Notes: generated by a model from the letters alone, not told the origin. A stretch of 64,000 bases of DNA from Undaria pinnatifida (GCA_012845835.1 JABAKD010000100.1:209426-273425); one strand, 5' to 3'. Shown: positions 9,974 to 21,168, counted from the stretch's first letter. A program made the numbers and translations.

Positions 9974-11755
9974 TTTCGGGTGTTTTATCTGTTTTTGGTT
10001 ATTCTACAGTAGTTTTGGGATTAGTTCTTCACGGTCAGCCTTCTACAACAGCTTTGATAGTACTACCTCATGGTTAGGCCTTTCACCTACGGTAGCATTG
10101 GGAATGATTCTTCATAGTCAGCCTTCAACTTGCAGTAACTTCAGTGGTATTATCGTGGTCATTCTTCCGACTTAGAGTGTTTTTTTTTTTCGTCATGCCT
10201 TCTCGTGGTTAGCCTACAACCGTTGTCAGCCTTTGAATTTGGTTTTAACATTGTGGTGTCCCTCGTAATACCTCCGCTTTTGGTTTGTTCTTCATACCAG
10301 CGTTTGCTTCTCTTTCTCACCACCATCGATTCCGTCTGTCCCACTCCGTGACGGCTGACAACTCGTGGTGGTAGAGCAGTATTCATAATTTTCTGCAGTA
10401 TGCAGTGTTTTAGGTACGCCCGTCTGACGACCCGGTCTTCCTTTGCCCCACTCTGTGATGGCTATCGAACCAGGACCGCCTCGTACCTAGGGTGTGTTAA
10501 GGTGTTCCTCCCCCTCTCTTTTTTATGTTTTTTTTTGTTTTCTCTCCACCACTACGGTCTCTGCTAGTCTCGTTTCGTCCAGGCTTTCGAACCGTGGTCG
10601 TCTCTTTTTCTTCTTGTGTTTGTACTTCACGATTCCTCCGCCGATACTCGGTGATTTTGCCCCTAGGCGCTCGATCTTTGTGTTGTATCCCGACCGCCGC
10701 CGGTGCCGCTTTGCCCTGACGGCATCGCCGAGCTCTAGGTTTGATTGGTTTTCTGCGCACTTTGCCAAGTAGGGCCCCGGCAGCCTTGCAGACTTGCAAG
10801 ACCACCAGAATGCCGGCCATCCTTTCTTTCTTTGTCTTCTCGTGTTTTCTTCGTGTTTGGGTCACGGTAGCTTTTGCCGCCCCGCAAGGCTGCCGAATTC
10901 TCAGTAATCATATTCCTGCCACGGTTGATCCCCTGGAACTGTGCTCAGGTTCCCGTGAACTTCCCAATCACGGCGGTAATTGTGCTCTCCCTTTCTTATG
11001 AGTCTTTTGGTTCCTGTTTTTTTTTTTTCTAGGTGTACACGTTGCGTTGCCATTCTACGCTATATGACGCGCCAGTCGACCCCCCCTGTAGGCGTTGCTT
11101 TGGCATGCTAAGTCCGTCGCTCAGCGCTGCTGACATTTTTTCTGTGTTGAACGAATTAGGTCGATCCACTCGCGTACCTCTTTGGCTACCCTGACTTTCT
11201 GTTCGTGTTGGTTGAGTTACCTTGCTACGTTTGCCGGTGTTGTTCCCAGCGCAAACAGACCTACCAAGGCGCCATGTCGTTCGCTCTACCAAACGGTCCT
11301 AGCAGCCCCTTAGTTTTAGCAAGCCTTACGGCAACCTAGCAGCGTTCGTTTTGCCTTACGTGTTAATTTTCATTTTCTTCGGGCCTTGGCCACGCGGCTA
11401 CGCGTAATGCCTCCCGACCATATATACTTTCGAATTTGGGTGATGCCCCTTTGCGAGCTTTCGAGTAACCGACCCTGTACGGCGAATGACTCTCCGTTCG
11501 CTCCCCCCTGGGCCCTACATAGATCGCTCCGGTAATATGTTTCTGTTTTTCTTTGCCTTCGCTTTGATCTCTGCCTTTCTTAGCTGCCTTCCCTTTGTCT
11601 TGAGGTTTCCTTTTTGGTCTCAAGTTTCCCATACTCTACATAGGTTGCTCCAATCTGGGTTTTCTGTTTTCCTCTATCTTCCTATGGCCTTTCTTTTAGC
11701 GATCTGCTTTATTAGTGAATAGCCCTATCCTTGGAGTTTAGGCCTCATTACGAGG
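9974..11755 (+). other. 3' untranslated region of the Gypsy element, possibly with part of the LTR
   Basis: This is T-rich, gene-free sequence after the integrase stop. Short diverged duplications occur, such as CCCACTCYGTGAYGGCT at about 10339 and 10448. I find no convincing long polypurine tract, so the left edge of the 3' LTR cannot be fixed from this copy alone. An alternative LTR start, TGTTAAGG, is at about 10495. Confidence 0.4.
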
Positions 11756-12385
11756 TGTGGGGGAATCTATAGCCTCATGTGTTTGTTTCGATAGCCGCAT
11801 CTTCGACCTCTTTTCCCGGTCTTTTAGGATGAAGTTTGTCGTCATCTTTCGACCGTCTTGAGGTCTGCATATACGACTGTTCAGGGTGGGATAATGTAAT
11901 ATAGTATCGATATAGCGGGCAATAGATTCGGTGAGATAGTCCGCAGAGTTACGGTCTATTGGCCACAAGAAGATTCTCTCAAAACGGAATATTCTTAGTG
12001 AAGCGGATAACCCGTAGAGAATAGCTAGCTTATACCACAAGAACGTTCTCGGTAATGGAACGTCCTCCTCTGGACAAGATAGGTAGAAGTAAGCGCGTTA
12101 AGCGCTCTTGGGAATATAGAACACCTAGGAGAACGTTCCTTGTACGTTCCATAGGTAAAGGTCCAGAAGAGAGCACAGCAGCAATGCTGGAGGGTGAAGC
12201 GAACTCTGTGAGCCTCACCCCACCCCCATGCTCTCACTCCTTCCCCTTTCCTGTCTCCTTCGAGCTTCTCATAGCTCAACGCCAGTAATAAGAAATCATC
12301 AAAAAAGAACCGGTGCTGTCTCCAAGCGAAGCTGATACCCCTGCGTTCCTTCCCTCCCAACATCCGGCACCACGACTCCTTTACA
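11756..12385 (+). repeat. Candidate 3' LTR of the Gypsy element
   Basis: It begins TGTGGGGGAATC and ends CTCCTTTACA, giving TGT...ACA ends and a length of about 630 bp. It holds a TATA-like GAATATAGAACA at about 12111 and repeated GAACGTTC motifs (12031-12150). The right edge is well supported because the following GTAGAG resumes a dispersed repeat. The left edge is weak: the preceding purine stretch is short and the 5' LTR is not in the window for comparison. Confidence 0.35.
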
Positions 12386-12645
12386 GTAGAGTAATATAGT
12401 GAAAACTACAGAAACAAATTTATAAAATAGGTATGATGTTAGATTACTTCAAAATTCCCCACCTGAAGTAAAAATACTAACACCAATCATTGTAGTGGAG
12501 AAAAACGTTTGTTTATCAAAGAATAGGACCCCTCCCATTATTATTTTTCACCCACATAGCATAGTACAAGTACCAGCAAGCAGCTTCAAAATGTGAGTAC
12601 TGACTCGAAATTTGTCGAACTCACACCTGACGTCCTGGATTTTTT
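12386..12645 (+). repeat. Dispersed repeat module B, copy 1
   Basis: It starts GTAGAGTAATATAGTG and runs to a conserved end, ACTCACACCTGACGTCCTG. It closely matches 60782-61010 and, less closely, 12884-13090 and 62186-62360 plus 62737-62830. Its first bases GTAG would be the target duplication of the Gypsy element to its left. No coding potential is seen. Confidence 0.75.
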
Positions 12646-12654
12646 TTTGGAGAA

Positions 12655-13090
12655 TGTTAGAGTGACAGCGTATGAATTATGAACCGTGGGTTCGTGTCCA
12701 ACAGAGTTTTCATTTTATTTTATTTTGTTTTGGTGGAGAAGTAGCCGACTTTAATTCTCGAATGCTGTATTAAGAGTAACATATAAGATTAATAATATTC
12801 TGTAATCGTACGCTTCCCGATATTAAAGCCGGGGGGGATAAAAAACGAAAGAAACCGCCCACCATACATATCATAGAGCAATATAGTAGAAACTACAGTA
12901 ATAGATTTATAAAAAATATGTGATGTTAGATCTAGCTCAAAATTTCCCACCTAAAGAAAAAATAGGGCCCTCACAATAAAAACTTACCTATTTAGTACTC
13001 CGGAGTATATTACAAGTACCAACAACGCAGCTTGCAAATATAAGTATTGACTTGAAATTCGTCGAACTCACGGCTGACGTCCTTGAAATA
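12655..13090 (+). repeat. Dispersed repeat: tRNA-like module A followed by module B
   Basis: Module A opens with GTGACAGCGTATGAATTATG then CCGTGGGTTCGTGTCC, a tRNA T-arm-like block also tandem at 54.95-55.24 kb. It continues through CTCGAATGCTGTATTAAGAG to CCGATATTAAAGCC. Module B follows from 12884 to 13090. The A-B order is the same at 61945-62360, so it is one repeat family, probably a SINE or other non-autonomous element. Confidence 0.7.
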
Positions 13091-14100
13091 TTTGCAATAG
13101 AATCACTGTAGGAATGTAATTGCGTTCATCATTCAGGTTGCAAATGAGCTCCGGTCTGTAAGTTGACCTACATTTGATGCATTCTCTGAGATTATCACAA
13201 GACAAGGGCTTTTTTGCAGGCAATTTGTTTTTGGCCTTTGTGATGGAGATTTTGTGTCTTCGCAGGTTGTACAGGCGCTGCAAGGTCGTCCTCACAGGCG
13301 TTTCAGGAGTGGTGATACTGCAAACTGGTTCTAGTTTTAAATTTTGTATGGGGAATGTAAGCCTTTCTATAGCTGCTCTTTGTCATGCTAAGACCAAACC
13401 TGAATTGGAAACATGATTGAGGGACATTACCATATTGGAATGGGAACGGGGGAAGCTCGATAAAGTACGTTGGAATTTTGAGGATTGTAAAATATGCATT
13501 AATATTAATCAATGGAAACAAAACAATATTGCAGATGTCAGTGGAGTTATACACATGATGGGAATTACTGCATACAGCGGAGCTACATACATCTGGGGAG
13601 CTACTGTACAAGTACTTTCAAGGCGCGTAGGAATTTACTATTAATAGTTACGCATGAATATATGTAGACCTTGAAACTTTTATCGGTCGTTATTTTATGT
13701 ATGGATGTTTATACATCGATAGATGTTTACAAAACGATAGATTCTGCTGTTCCAAATTCGTTCAGATAATGTGCATGAAGGGTGTACAACAATGACAGAT
13801 GTAGCTACTGCCTCCAATTAGATTGATATGTCTTAGATACCTAAGGGATTCCATACCTTACTCTGTTAGTGAAGACTCGAGCTTTCGAAGGGCAGCATGT
13901 TCGAAGGGTTGCATATATATTATGACAAAGGGACAACTTTCAATAAACCAGGAAGGTAAATATACATGTACTCGAAACCTTTTCCCACCCACCTTGTCCC
14001 AAGCCACTGTTTATACCCGTTTGGTGGGGACATCTCGGTGTTACTAGACTCCATCGATCCCCTGGACTCCACTTGTATCCCTAGACTCAAAGGAAAACGG
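13091..14100. other. Gene-free stretch, no recognised feature
   Basis: I see short open frames only and none resembles a known family. The stretch separates the dispersed repeat from the second Gypsy-like element and could include the latter's degenerate 5' LTR, but I found no matching copy downstream. Confidence 0.3.
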
Positions 14101-14187
14101 GCGGCGTCCCGGGTAGGGGGGGGGAAATGATTGGAGAGGAAAAAATAACCGGGTCACCAAGGCCATGGCAGGAAGAGGGGGACCTTT

Positions 14188-14757
14188 TTGGGACCTTTTG
14201 GTGCACCTTACCCGAGGGGAGGCCCACCACAGGAAGGCCCGCCACAGAGCGGCCAGGCTGGAGGCCCACCACATGGCGGCCAGGTGGGATGGGGTCCACA
14301 GGGTGGTGCAGGACAAGGGGCAGCAGGACCGGAAAATCCTGTAGGAGCGGGGGGCGGGTACAATCAGATGTCCCCTGCCTCCCTATCGTCGCCCTTTGGA
14401 ATCGGAGGACGGTGGGGTCCACAGGCAGCCCCAAGAAGAGCACAACTAAACCCGAGATCGCCGTGGGGACCTCCGATAGTGCCAAGGCCGCCGCAGCAAC
14501 AACAGCCAAGGTTTGCTGGCCAACAGCAGCCAGGGTTTACCGGTCAACAGCGGCCAGGGTTCGCTGGTCAACAGCAGCCAAAGTTCATCGGACCAGCGGG
14601 AGCTCAGGGGTGGCAGGTACCGTGGGGTGGTCAACCCATGATGCAGGGGTGGGGACCCCAGGAAGGACAACCATCCTTCCCCCTAGAAAGTGGTGGATCG
14701 CAGATCGGACAGCTTAATCCGTCCAGAATGATCCAGTGTTCTTCCTTGACACCCTAG
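14188..14757 (+). pseudogene. Gag-like Gly/Pro/Gln-rich ORF of the second element
   Basis: The 189-codon frame is rich in Gly, Pro and Gln and carries four 8-residue repeats (QQQPxFxG). It lacks a CCHC knuckle. Its place before an RT fragment suggests a Gag remnant, but the composition is too simple to prove it. The frame ends just before a deletion joins it to RT. Confidence 0.4.
14497..14592 (+). repeat. 24-bp tandem repeat (x4)
   Basis: Four 24-bp units start at 14497, 14521, 14545 and 14569, each beginning CAACARC and encoding QQxPxFxG. The unit length keeps the frame. Confidence 0.85.
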
Positions 14758-14773
14758 TGGTGGAGTCGGGGAC

Positions 14774-15307
14774 TTGCAGTACGTTCGCTGCGGCTTCGGG
14801 TTGACAGTGGCATCCGCGTTTACCAACTACGTGGGAGGGCGACTGTTACCAGTCAAGGATAAGGGAACTAATAACTGGTTGGACAACATCGCCATCCCGT
14901 CGAAAACCTTTGAACATCAATGGGGACTGCTGCGAGAAATGTTAGAGTGTCTACGGCAAGAACGTCTAACCGTCAATCTCCAGAAATCGCATTTCTGTCT
15001 GTCGTTCATGGAGTTCGTCGGCATGATCGTGGATAGACTTGGTACCAGGCCGGCCCCGAGCAAGATTGATGCTATCACGCAGCTGTCAAGGCCGAACACG
15101 GTGGAGGAAGTGCGAGTGCTGCTGGGCATGACAGGGTACTTACGGCAATTCGTACCCCAGTATAGCACAGTGGTGGCGCCCATTTCCGACTTGCTCAGAG
15201 ATCCAAGGTTCAGAGAGCAGAACAAGGCTTTTAATGCGCTTATCGAGGCTTTGACAGCCTTGATTAGTCATCGATACTGCGGGCCAACCCTCATCAAGGG
15301 ACGTTAG
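14774..15307 (+). pseudogene. RT fragment of the second Gypsy-like element
   Basis: The frame matches Ty3/Gypsy RT from motif B to the connection: RCGFGLTVASAF, then WLDNIAIPS where YxDD is expected, EHQWGLLREMLECLRQERLT, KSHFCLSFMEFVGMIV, and the VRVLLGMTGYLRQFVPQYS motif (FLGxxxYYRxFI in the family). The second catalytic Asp of motif C is Asn and the upstream palm with motif A is absent, so it is inactive. The end (RDPRFREQNKAFNALIEAL) runs into a deletion where RNase H should follow. Confidence 0.85.
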
Positions 15308-15791
15308 AGACTACGTCCTCTCGTGTGGGTGCAGGCGTCGCAAGCGGTCAGCGAGTCAACGGGTTGCCATATTGCCGGCGAGATTTCTGCGACCCGGGGA
15401 AGTACACGAAGTCGACATCCAGGACATGGGGGTGAAGTCGGACGCAGGCAACAAAGTTCTATTGGTGGCAGCCGACAAAGCCAGCATTTTCTTGTTCGCC
15501 TCCCCGCTCCCCACGAAGGAAGCACTCGGAGTAGCGAGGAAACTGCTCGAAGTGACGCTTACTTTTGGGCTACCGCTGTATGTTCGCAGTGATCCGGGAT
15601 CCGAGTTCACGGCAGAGGTAATCCAACACTTATGCAAATGGTTGAACGTGACCATCGCATATGGGCCTGCCGACCATCCACGCGCACAGGGGACGGTGGA
15701 GAGACTGGGGGGGTGGCTACACGAAGCACTAGGAGAACTGTGCAGGACTTGGCCTTGCAGATGGGGCGAGTATGTACAGCCGGCACTGTGA
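15308..15791 (+). pseudogene. Integrase core of the second element
   Basis: The first ATG is 15372, but the frame is open upstream and begins with a CGCRRRKR remnant of the zinc-binding CxxC...K end. Core residues are VDIQDMG (D), RSDPGSEF (D) and GTVERLGGWL (E), all kept. The frame stops at 15789-15791. In another frame the chain continues with IHRTTPDLRLPGKPTPFRPF and FGRDARTQLDATLPEID, so a frameshift interrupts the gene near 15785. The product would have been a DDE integrase. Confidence 0.85.
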
Positions 15792-16316
15792 ATCCATCGT
15801 ACCACGCCGGACCTGCGCTTACCGGGGAAGCCAACTCCCTTCCGTCCTTTCTTCGGTCGTGATGCACGCACGCAACTTGATGCTACGCTCCCCGAAATAG
15901 ATGGTGGTCATTCCAGAGGCGGAATGCACAGTTACGTGGCCGACTGACGTCAAGGGTACAAGGAGGTACGGGATGTACGGGTGGCTCTATTGAAAAGACA
16001 TGAAGACAGACAGAAAAGTAGTCAGAGTCAAAATGCTGAAATCGGTCGGATCTCGGTGGAAACCCGTGTTGTTGTCGGACACAAGGTGCTGGTAAAGGAG
16101 GCGGAGTCTGTGATGGCAAGATATATCATAAACTAGCCCGCGAGCACTGGACCTTGGCAGGTGACTGAGGTTGCCTTACCAGGACTCAGCTACATCGTCA
16201 CGATGAATGGGCGAGGGATTCGCCGACGACGGGCGTTAGCAGCGAATATCAAGATGTTCTACTAACGTCCGGACGACCTCCGTCACGACTTCCAGCCGTC
16301 GGTTGTAGCGTCGCCT
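15792..16316 (+). pseudogene. Integrase C-terminal region, frame-broken
   Basis: Across frames one can read PFRPFFGRDARTQ near 15835, then GHKVLVKEAESVMARY near 16080 and REHWTGPWQV..LPGLSYIVTMNGRGIRRRRAL near 16140-16240. The HWTGPW..V..GLSY block is the GPY/F module of Gypsy integrases. Stops between the pieces show decay. Confidence 0.65.
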
Positions 16317-16769
16317 ATGTATACCCTAATAAACAGAAAGGCGGTGATGGGTCAAGGCAACGCTTACAAGTGGCGATACAAGGGACGATTCGTGAATGGC
16401 ACGGAGTTGCAATGGCTGTCCGAAGAGGAGGCGCGAGACAGTTTCACCCCTTTACAGCTGGACGTTTTCAATACACTGTGGGAAACGTATCACGGAGCGG
16501 AGTGCCAGGCAAGGCCGACTTCAACGCTAACGCGGAAGGAAAGAGATGGGATCGACCGCGAACATGCGTTGGAACAATACCCCGTGGGGGCCGTGATCTG
16601 GAGGGAATTCGCGGACGCGGAAGGAAACAAGAAGCGTGACCTTTCAAAGGTCTTCGACTACAAGTCACCGTACTGGCGGGTTCGGTACGCAGACGGAGAC
16701 TGGCAGGAGCTCAACGAACGTGAGATCCTGAAAGCTAGGACAGGAAATTCGAAATCCGGTTCCCCGTAA
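16317..16769 (+). pseudogene. C-terminal chromo-like and Tudor-like tail of the second element
   Basis: The 150-codon frame reads YKWRYKGRFVNGTELQWLS (chromo-like strand pattern), SFTPLQLDVFNTLW, then VGAVIWREFAD, YKSPYWRVRYADGDWQELN, a Tudor-like strand set. It follows the integrase GPY/F block and so belongs to the same polyprotein. It is probably the original C-terminus, although its start is only the first ATG in a broken frame. Confidence 0.6.
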
Positions 16770-17926
16770 AAGCGAGGAGCGTGGAGTTGAGTTCGATGGA
16801 GAATAGGAGAAGGCGTTAGCCGAAGATCGACTAGCGCACAAGATCTAGGCCTCGGCCTGCCCAGGTTAACGGGAAAAGCCGGGAAGTGGTGGATAAGAGG
16901 CTTTCAGCTGGTGAGCTTGATGAGTAATTCTAGCGAGTCCAGCAGTACCGATCTGGGACCTAATGCGGAAAAGCGCGAGGCCCAGGGTCTCTACCCCCGG
17001 AGAGACGCCTTTCCATGAAAATGGTAGACGCCACTCATTCAAGCATTAGGGTAATCGAAACACGACTAAGTGTGGGAAAAAGACTAAGTGTATCCGCAGC
17101 CCGGTTAGCACGGTGATCTTAGGAAGACGTGCTGGGGGGGCGTTGCGGCGGATTGACATGGCGTCGCGTAAAACTCGTAGCGGAATGCTGCCTAGGTCTG
17201 TACAACTCCAGTCAGGCTAGAAAGCGTATCGCTCACGGTCTCAGTCCAAAAACACACAAAACCAAACGAGGTAAAAAGGAACCTGAACTTCATCTGACAC
17301 GAGCGTGAGTGACTGCGAACCGAGCCTGAGTACTGCGATCGTTACCGAAAGGTATTGTTGGAGGTTTCATCCCGAGATCTGTTATAAAGCACTAGCGCTT
17401 GGAAGAGGACTGCGTGAGACAAGACTGGTGTTTGCAGGCAGCTGTTGTAACAAGCAGACGGGAGGAATCAGCCTGAAGGGATACACGGAGGGAGTGAACT
17501 AGAAGCGTTGAGAGACTAGGGACAAGGGCTTGGAGACTTGGGTGCGTGTTTCTAAAATAGCTCTTATCCTTCGTTACACAAGCGGTCGTGTTGTACGCAC
17601 CTGACCAAAATAATTGTGCTGCTTCGTACTTGACGTGCTTCTTGCTGCTGATTGCTGATTGATCATCTGTTCTACCAGTAGTTTTTTTTTTTTTTGGCAC
17701 GCTTCTACTTTCCAGCTTCTGGACATACAAGCCGTGATCACATGTGTCGTCCTTCCCCCCCCCCCCCGGATATTGCCTTCGTTTTTTTCACCGCATATGT
17801 GGTTCAGCACCCACTGATCGCCGATTTTTCATCGAGTGTTGCTAACTCACGCTTTCGCGCTTTCCGCAAGTCAATTAGTGCACAAGAGAAAGCCTCACGA
17901 AAATGTATACGTCGAGTACGAACTCG
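16770..17926. other. Gene-free tail after the second Gypsy-like element
   Basis: No protein family is recognised. It may contain the decayed 3' LTR, but no matching 5' copy was found. A run of T at about 17683 and a C run at about 17755-17767 are the only low-complexity features. Confidence 0.3.
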
Positions 17927-17995
17927 GGGGGATTCGAACTCACGAAATTGACCTATACCAGGCTCGAGGATAACCTGATACGCCACCGGGGCAGT
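17927..17995 (-). repeat. tRNA-like sequence (SINE head or tRNA pseudogene)
   Basis: On the minus strand it reads GCCCCGGTGGCGTATCAGG, an A-box-like start, and GAGTTCGAATCCCCCCGAG, a B-box-like T-arm, about 45 bases apart. The T-stem (GTGAG against CCCCC) and acceptor ends no longer pair, so a working tRNA is unlikely. Confidence 0.5.
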
Positions 17996-18014
17996 GAGTG
18001 ATATATGGCCGATC

Positions 18015-18060
18015 GCCCCGGTGGTCTAGTGGGGGTACACTATTAATACTCTAAATAGCG
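18015..18060 (+). repeat. tRNA-like 5' half, head-to-head with the previous one
   Basis: GCCCCGGTGGTCTAGTGGG matches a tRNA acceptor and D-arm with an A box (TGGTCTAGTGG). No B box follows within 100 bases. Together with 17986-17995 it forms a perfect 10-bp inverted repeat, CCACCGGGGC / GCCCCGGTGG. Confidence 0.45.
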
Positions 18061-18539
18061 TTGGTCCTTGAGTTAAATAACCACCGCGTTGTGAGCTTTG
18101 TTGACTTTATTTATTTGCAGAAATAAACGAGAAGAAAAGGATCACTACTAACTGCTGAAATCGCCAAGCAGCGTGGGTAGATACAATTCGACGCGAATCG
18201 TCGAGGGCAGAAAAAAAAAAAATGCTGAATTATTCTCGGCATAAAAATTAGGGCATGTACCGTAACGGGGATGGGGGAGGGAAGTCCGCTATATGACCCC
18301 GGATCTGAGTTGCACTACTGGGAGGGCGAGAGTAGTGCGAGCATCACAATAAATGGGATGGGAAAAAGAAAAGAAGTGAAGTGTATTACTGCTGCTGTAA
18401 AAATACAATACCCAAGCAAGTTGCACCGATCGACTCGATCTGGACCGACTGCTGTATGTTATGCAAATGGTCCATGTACAACTTATCTGATCACAGGCCA
18501 GTATGAGATGATAGTCATTGAACTTGCTGAACTTCTTAG

Positions 18540-19335
18540 TGAGTGGTGGTTTCCACTATCCACGAACCCCGGCCGAGCCGATCAATCGAAGGTTGGGTTA
18601 CACTGTGCGGGGTGGTATCGGGGCAGGGGGTCAAATGAAATGTCCGCGTGCCGCGGGGTTGGGGTATACGAATAAAAAGTCAGCAGTAGCGCGAGTTGCC
18701 CCATTTTTTTCTAGTTGAAAATAACTTGAAGGGTTTCCGAACCGGGGTTGGACCCTGTTCTGTGGTGCTGGCTTTGTATACGAAAACCTCAGCTAGCTAA
18801 GGCTTCCACACCGTGCGGTGTGGTGTCGACCAGGGAGAAGTCGGCTTTCGTCCCCGGTTTGTTGGCGTTGATGGGGTATGGAAGGATTTCTGAAACGGCG
18901 ATGGGGCCCTATCTTCATCGGGTGCGTCGAAACGCCCCCCGCCCGTTTGCTGGTCTATCTCCTCACCGGGTGCCCCTGGCTCTACAAGCTGCACAGCCAC
19001 TCAACGATAAGCCAATGTGAATAGATGATTATTGTCGCACCATCGTGCGGGGCTGTGTCGACCGGCGGGAGAAATCGGATATCGTCCCCGGTTTGTCAGG
19101 ATTTCTGAAACGGGCACAGAACTCTATATCCTCCCATGGTGGCGTTGCCCTTATGTCCGAGCCCCAGCCAATCAGCGGTAAGCGAATATGGTTGGAGTTC
19201 CACGTCGTGCGGAGTGGTGTCGACACGGGAGTTCATCGTTACTGTTCCCGCGTTTTTGGAGCTGTAGAGATTCGGGGGATTCATGAATCGGAGATGGGAC
19301 CCTATTTACCCCGTGTGCGACGGAAATGCCCCCCC
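18540..19335 (-). repeat. About 220-bp satellite units, inverted orientation
   Basis: Blocks such as GTGTCGACCNGGGAGAA, TTTCGTCCCCGG and GATGGGACCCTAT recur here and are the reverse complement of the array at 32.85-34.47 kb. Several diverged units are visible. Open frames across them follow the repeat and I do not regard them as genes. Confidence 0.6.
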
Positions 19336-20440
19336 TTAGACACTTATAAAACTAAAAAAAATCGCGATTTTGGGTGTTTAGAGCCAAATTATGCGCACCT
19401 GGAGTTTTATACGCGTGCCGGAAATCGCGAAATTTTCGCGACCCGTGGTCCGCAAAACACAACCCAAGTGCGCAAAATCGCACAGGGCTTTTTCCCCATC
19501 GCGATTTTTAATGTTCATTTTTTGTTAAGTAGGGTCAGAATTCCTGGCAGGCAGGATTGGAAACGCCCCGGACAACACGTACCTACCCACACGAGGCTTC
19601 CTTCTCCACGATGCCATCCGATCATCACCGCGGCAACATGGACAAGCAGCGATGGCCGCGAGGACGGGGTTGAATACACACAGCAGGTGGGTGCTCCCGT
19701 GGCCGGGGAGGGGCGGATGCTCGAGATGCCCGGATTCAGAAGCACCACCACAACATCCAGTGCTCCACCCAGATGGATTTGTGACGGAGTAGAGGTATGC
19801 CCCAACCCGGCAACAAGCGAGTAGCGGTTGGCGCGCCGGAAGCACAGAGGAAGAAGGCAGCACATGGCAGCCGCAACGTTTCAATACCGTCGCTGATGCC
19901 ATTGGTTCTGATGTGGGCTCTACCCACGGCATTATCAGCAGGAACATGAGAGATCTAACGAGCACTACTACTGCTGTAGATGATACGTCGTGGGAGTTGC
20001 GAGATACCGATGCCCGCCAGCGGCGTGTAGGCACAAGCTGTGACAATGTGTCTCACCACGAGCGCGAGCCGTGTCCGCGCTGCGGCATCGTTCATGCCAG
20101 GAGCCAAACTTGTGATGGATACAGGCGCTGCTGCCTGCCGAGCTACAGGGAGCAGCAGCTACAGCAGCACCAGCAGCACGTCCTTCGACCCAGCGGTGTG
20201 CTGTGTGTTGTGAGGAGTGAGGAGCTGACCGAGGGCTACGGGATTGTCACGGAAGTGTTCGTAACTTGGCACATAACCCGAGTTTTATATCTCACGTACT
20301 TCTGGAAGAAAAGGCGCTTTTGAGTTTTATATCGGGTGGTTTGCGAAATCGCAAATCGCGATCTAGAATTTGGGTTGAAGATCCGAAATATCGCACTCCT
20401 TTGAGCTTTACAAGTGTCTATTTATGGGCCTCTATACGCT
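19336..20440. other. Gene-free stretch between satellite blocks
   Basis: A frame open to 19824 begins in satellite sequence and shows no known domain. CAG-rich sequence occurs near 20150. Nothing else is recognised. Confidence 0.3.
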
Positions 20441-20765
20441 TAAGACGGCGCTGTGGAGCTCGAACCAATCAGCGATTAGCCAACGGGATTGGGTTTTTAT
20501 CAACGTGCAGGGTGGTGTCGACCCGAGAAAGCTCCGTTTGCTTCCCCGGTTGATGGAAGTTTAAGAGATGTGGAACGACCTCTGGACCGGGGATGGGACC
20601 CTATATCCTCCCGAGGTGGAGCTGGCTCAACATGCGAACCATGGCCAATCAGAAAGTCAGTCGCCCGGTGGGGTTGGGATTTCCACACCATGCGGGGAGG
20701 TATCATGTGTGGATGGATTCTGATCCCGGCATGTGACCCTATCGTGCCCGGGTGACGCCTACTTT
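20441..20765 (-). repeat. About 220-bp satellite units, inverted orientation
   Basis: The segments CAATCAGCGATTAGCC, GTGGTGTCGACCCGAGAA and GATGGGACCCTATATCC match, in reverse complement, the units at 32.85-34.47 kb. About one and a half units are present. Confidence 0.6.
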
Positions 20766-21100
20766 GTGTATGAATCCTGTCCAATGGGCGATCAGACAAA
20801 ACTGACATGTTTTTATTTTCGTCTAATAAAACTCGAGCCTGAAATACTGAGCCGACAAAATCGTAAGCGCTGTAGTCGCGTGCTGTATCCAAAAAGAAGT
20901 AAGCGATCTAAACAGCTAGCAACAAGCAGCAGCATTGCAATAGCATTCGAGGAGTTGAATGACGGAGGCAGTCATACCACCGTGTTTTGCGCCTGGAACA
21001 ACGTCAGCACGTTTCTCCACTATCAGACAACACACAGACAATCGATCTGGGAGGCTCGGATCAAGATGATACTAATATATCATGCATTGTATATTTCAGA

Positions 21101-21168
21101 AGCTGGCTCAGTGCGCGTCTCTCAGTGGCTACAGAGCTGGCTCAGTGCGCGTCTCTCAGTGGCTACGG
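21101..21168 (+). repeat. 34-bp tandem duplication
   Basis: Two adjacent near-identical 34-bp units begin AGCTGGCTCAGTGCGCGTCT at 21101 and 21135. Confidence 0.85.

Larger units (their letters stand above)
1..12385 (+). mobile_element. Chromodomain Ty3/Gypsy retrotransposon carrying a NADAR domain (5' LTR outside window)
   Basis: The domain order read through the segments is Gag (zinc knuckle) - proline/serine/threonine-rich linker - NADAR - aspartic protease - RT - RNase H - H2C2/DDE integrase - chromodomain - Tudor-like tail. Integrase after RNase H is the Ty3/Gypsy order, and a chromodomain behind the integrase marks a chromovirus. The right end is placed at 12385 because the next bases, GTAGAG, resume a dispersed repeat also present at 60782, 12885 and 62190. 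The element ends in ACA, as LTRs do. Coding frames change at least five times, several at poly-C runs, and one UGA separates Gag from Pol, so this copy cannot make a full polyprotein as read. Some breaks may be assembly errors at homopolymers. The 5' LTR and primer binding site lie before base 1. Confidence 0.9.
14101..16769 (+). mobile_element. Second, decayed Ty3/Gypsy-like retrotransposon
   Basis: It contains a Gly/Pro/Gln-rich Gag-like piece, RT from motif B onward, then an integrase core and C-terminal modules. RNase H, the N-terminal half of RT and most of the zinc-binding region are missing, apparently through internal deletions near 14757-14774 and 15280-15340. The integrase C-terminal sequence differs from the first element, so this is another lineage. 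LTRs were not recognised. Confidence 0.75.

Noticed and set aside
17927..17995. Functional tRNA gene
   Set aside because: A and B boxes are present, but T-stem and acceptor stem do not pair.
19045..19824. 259-codon plus-strand frame
   Set aside because: It starts in inverted satellite units and shows no domain or codon constraint.
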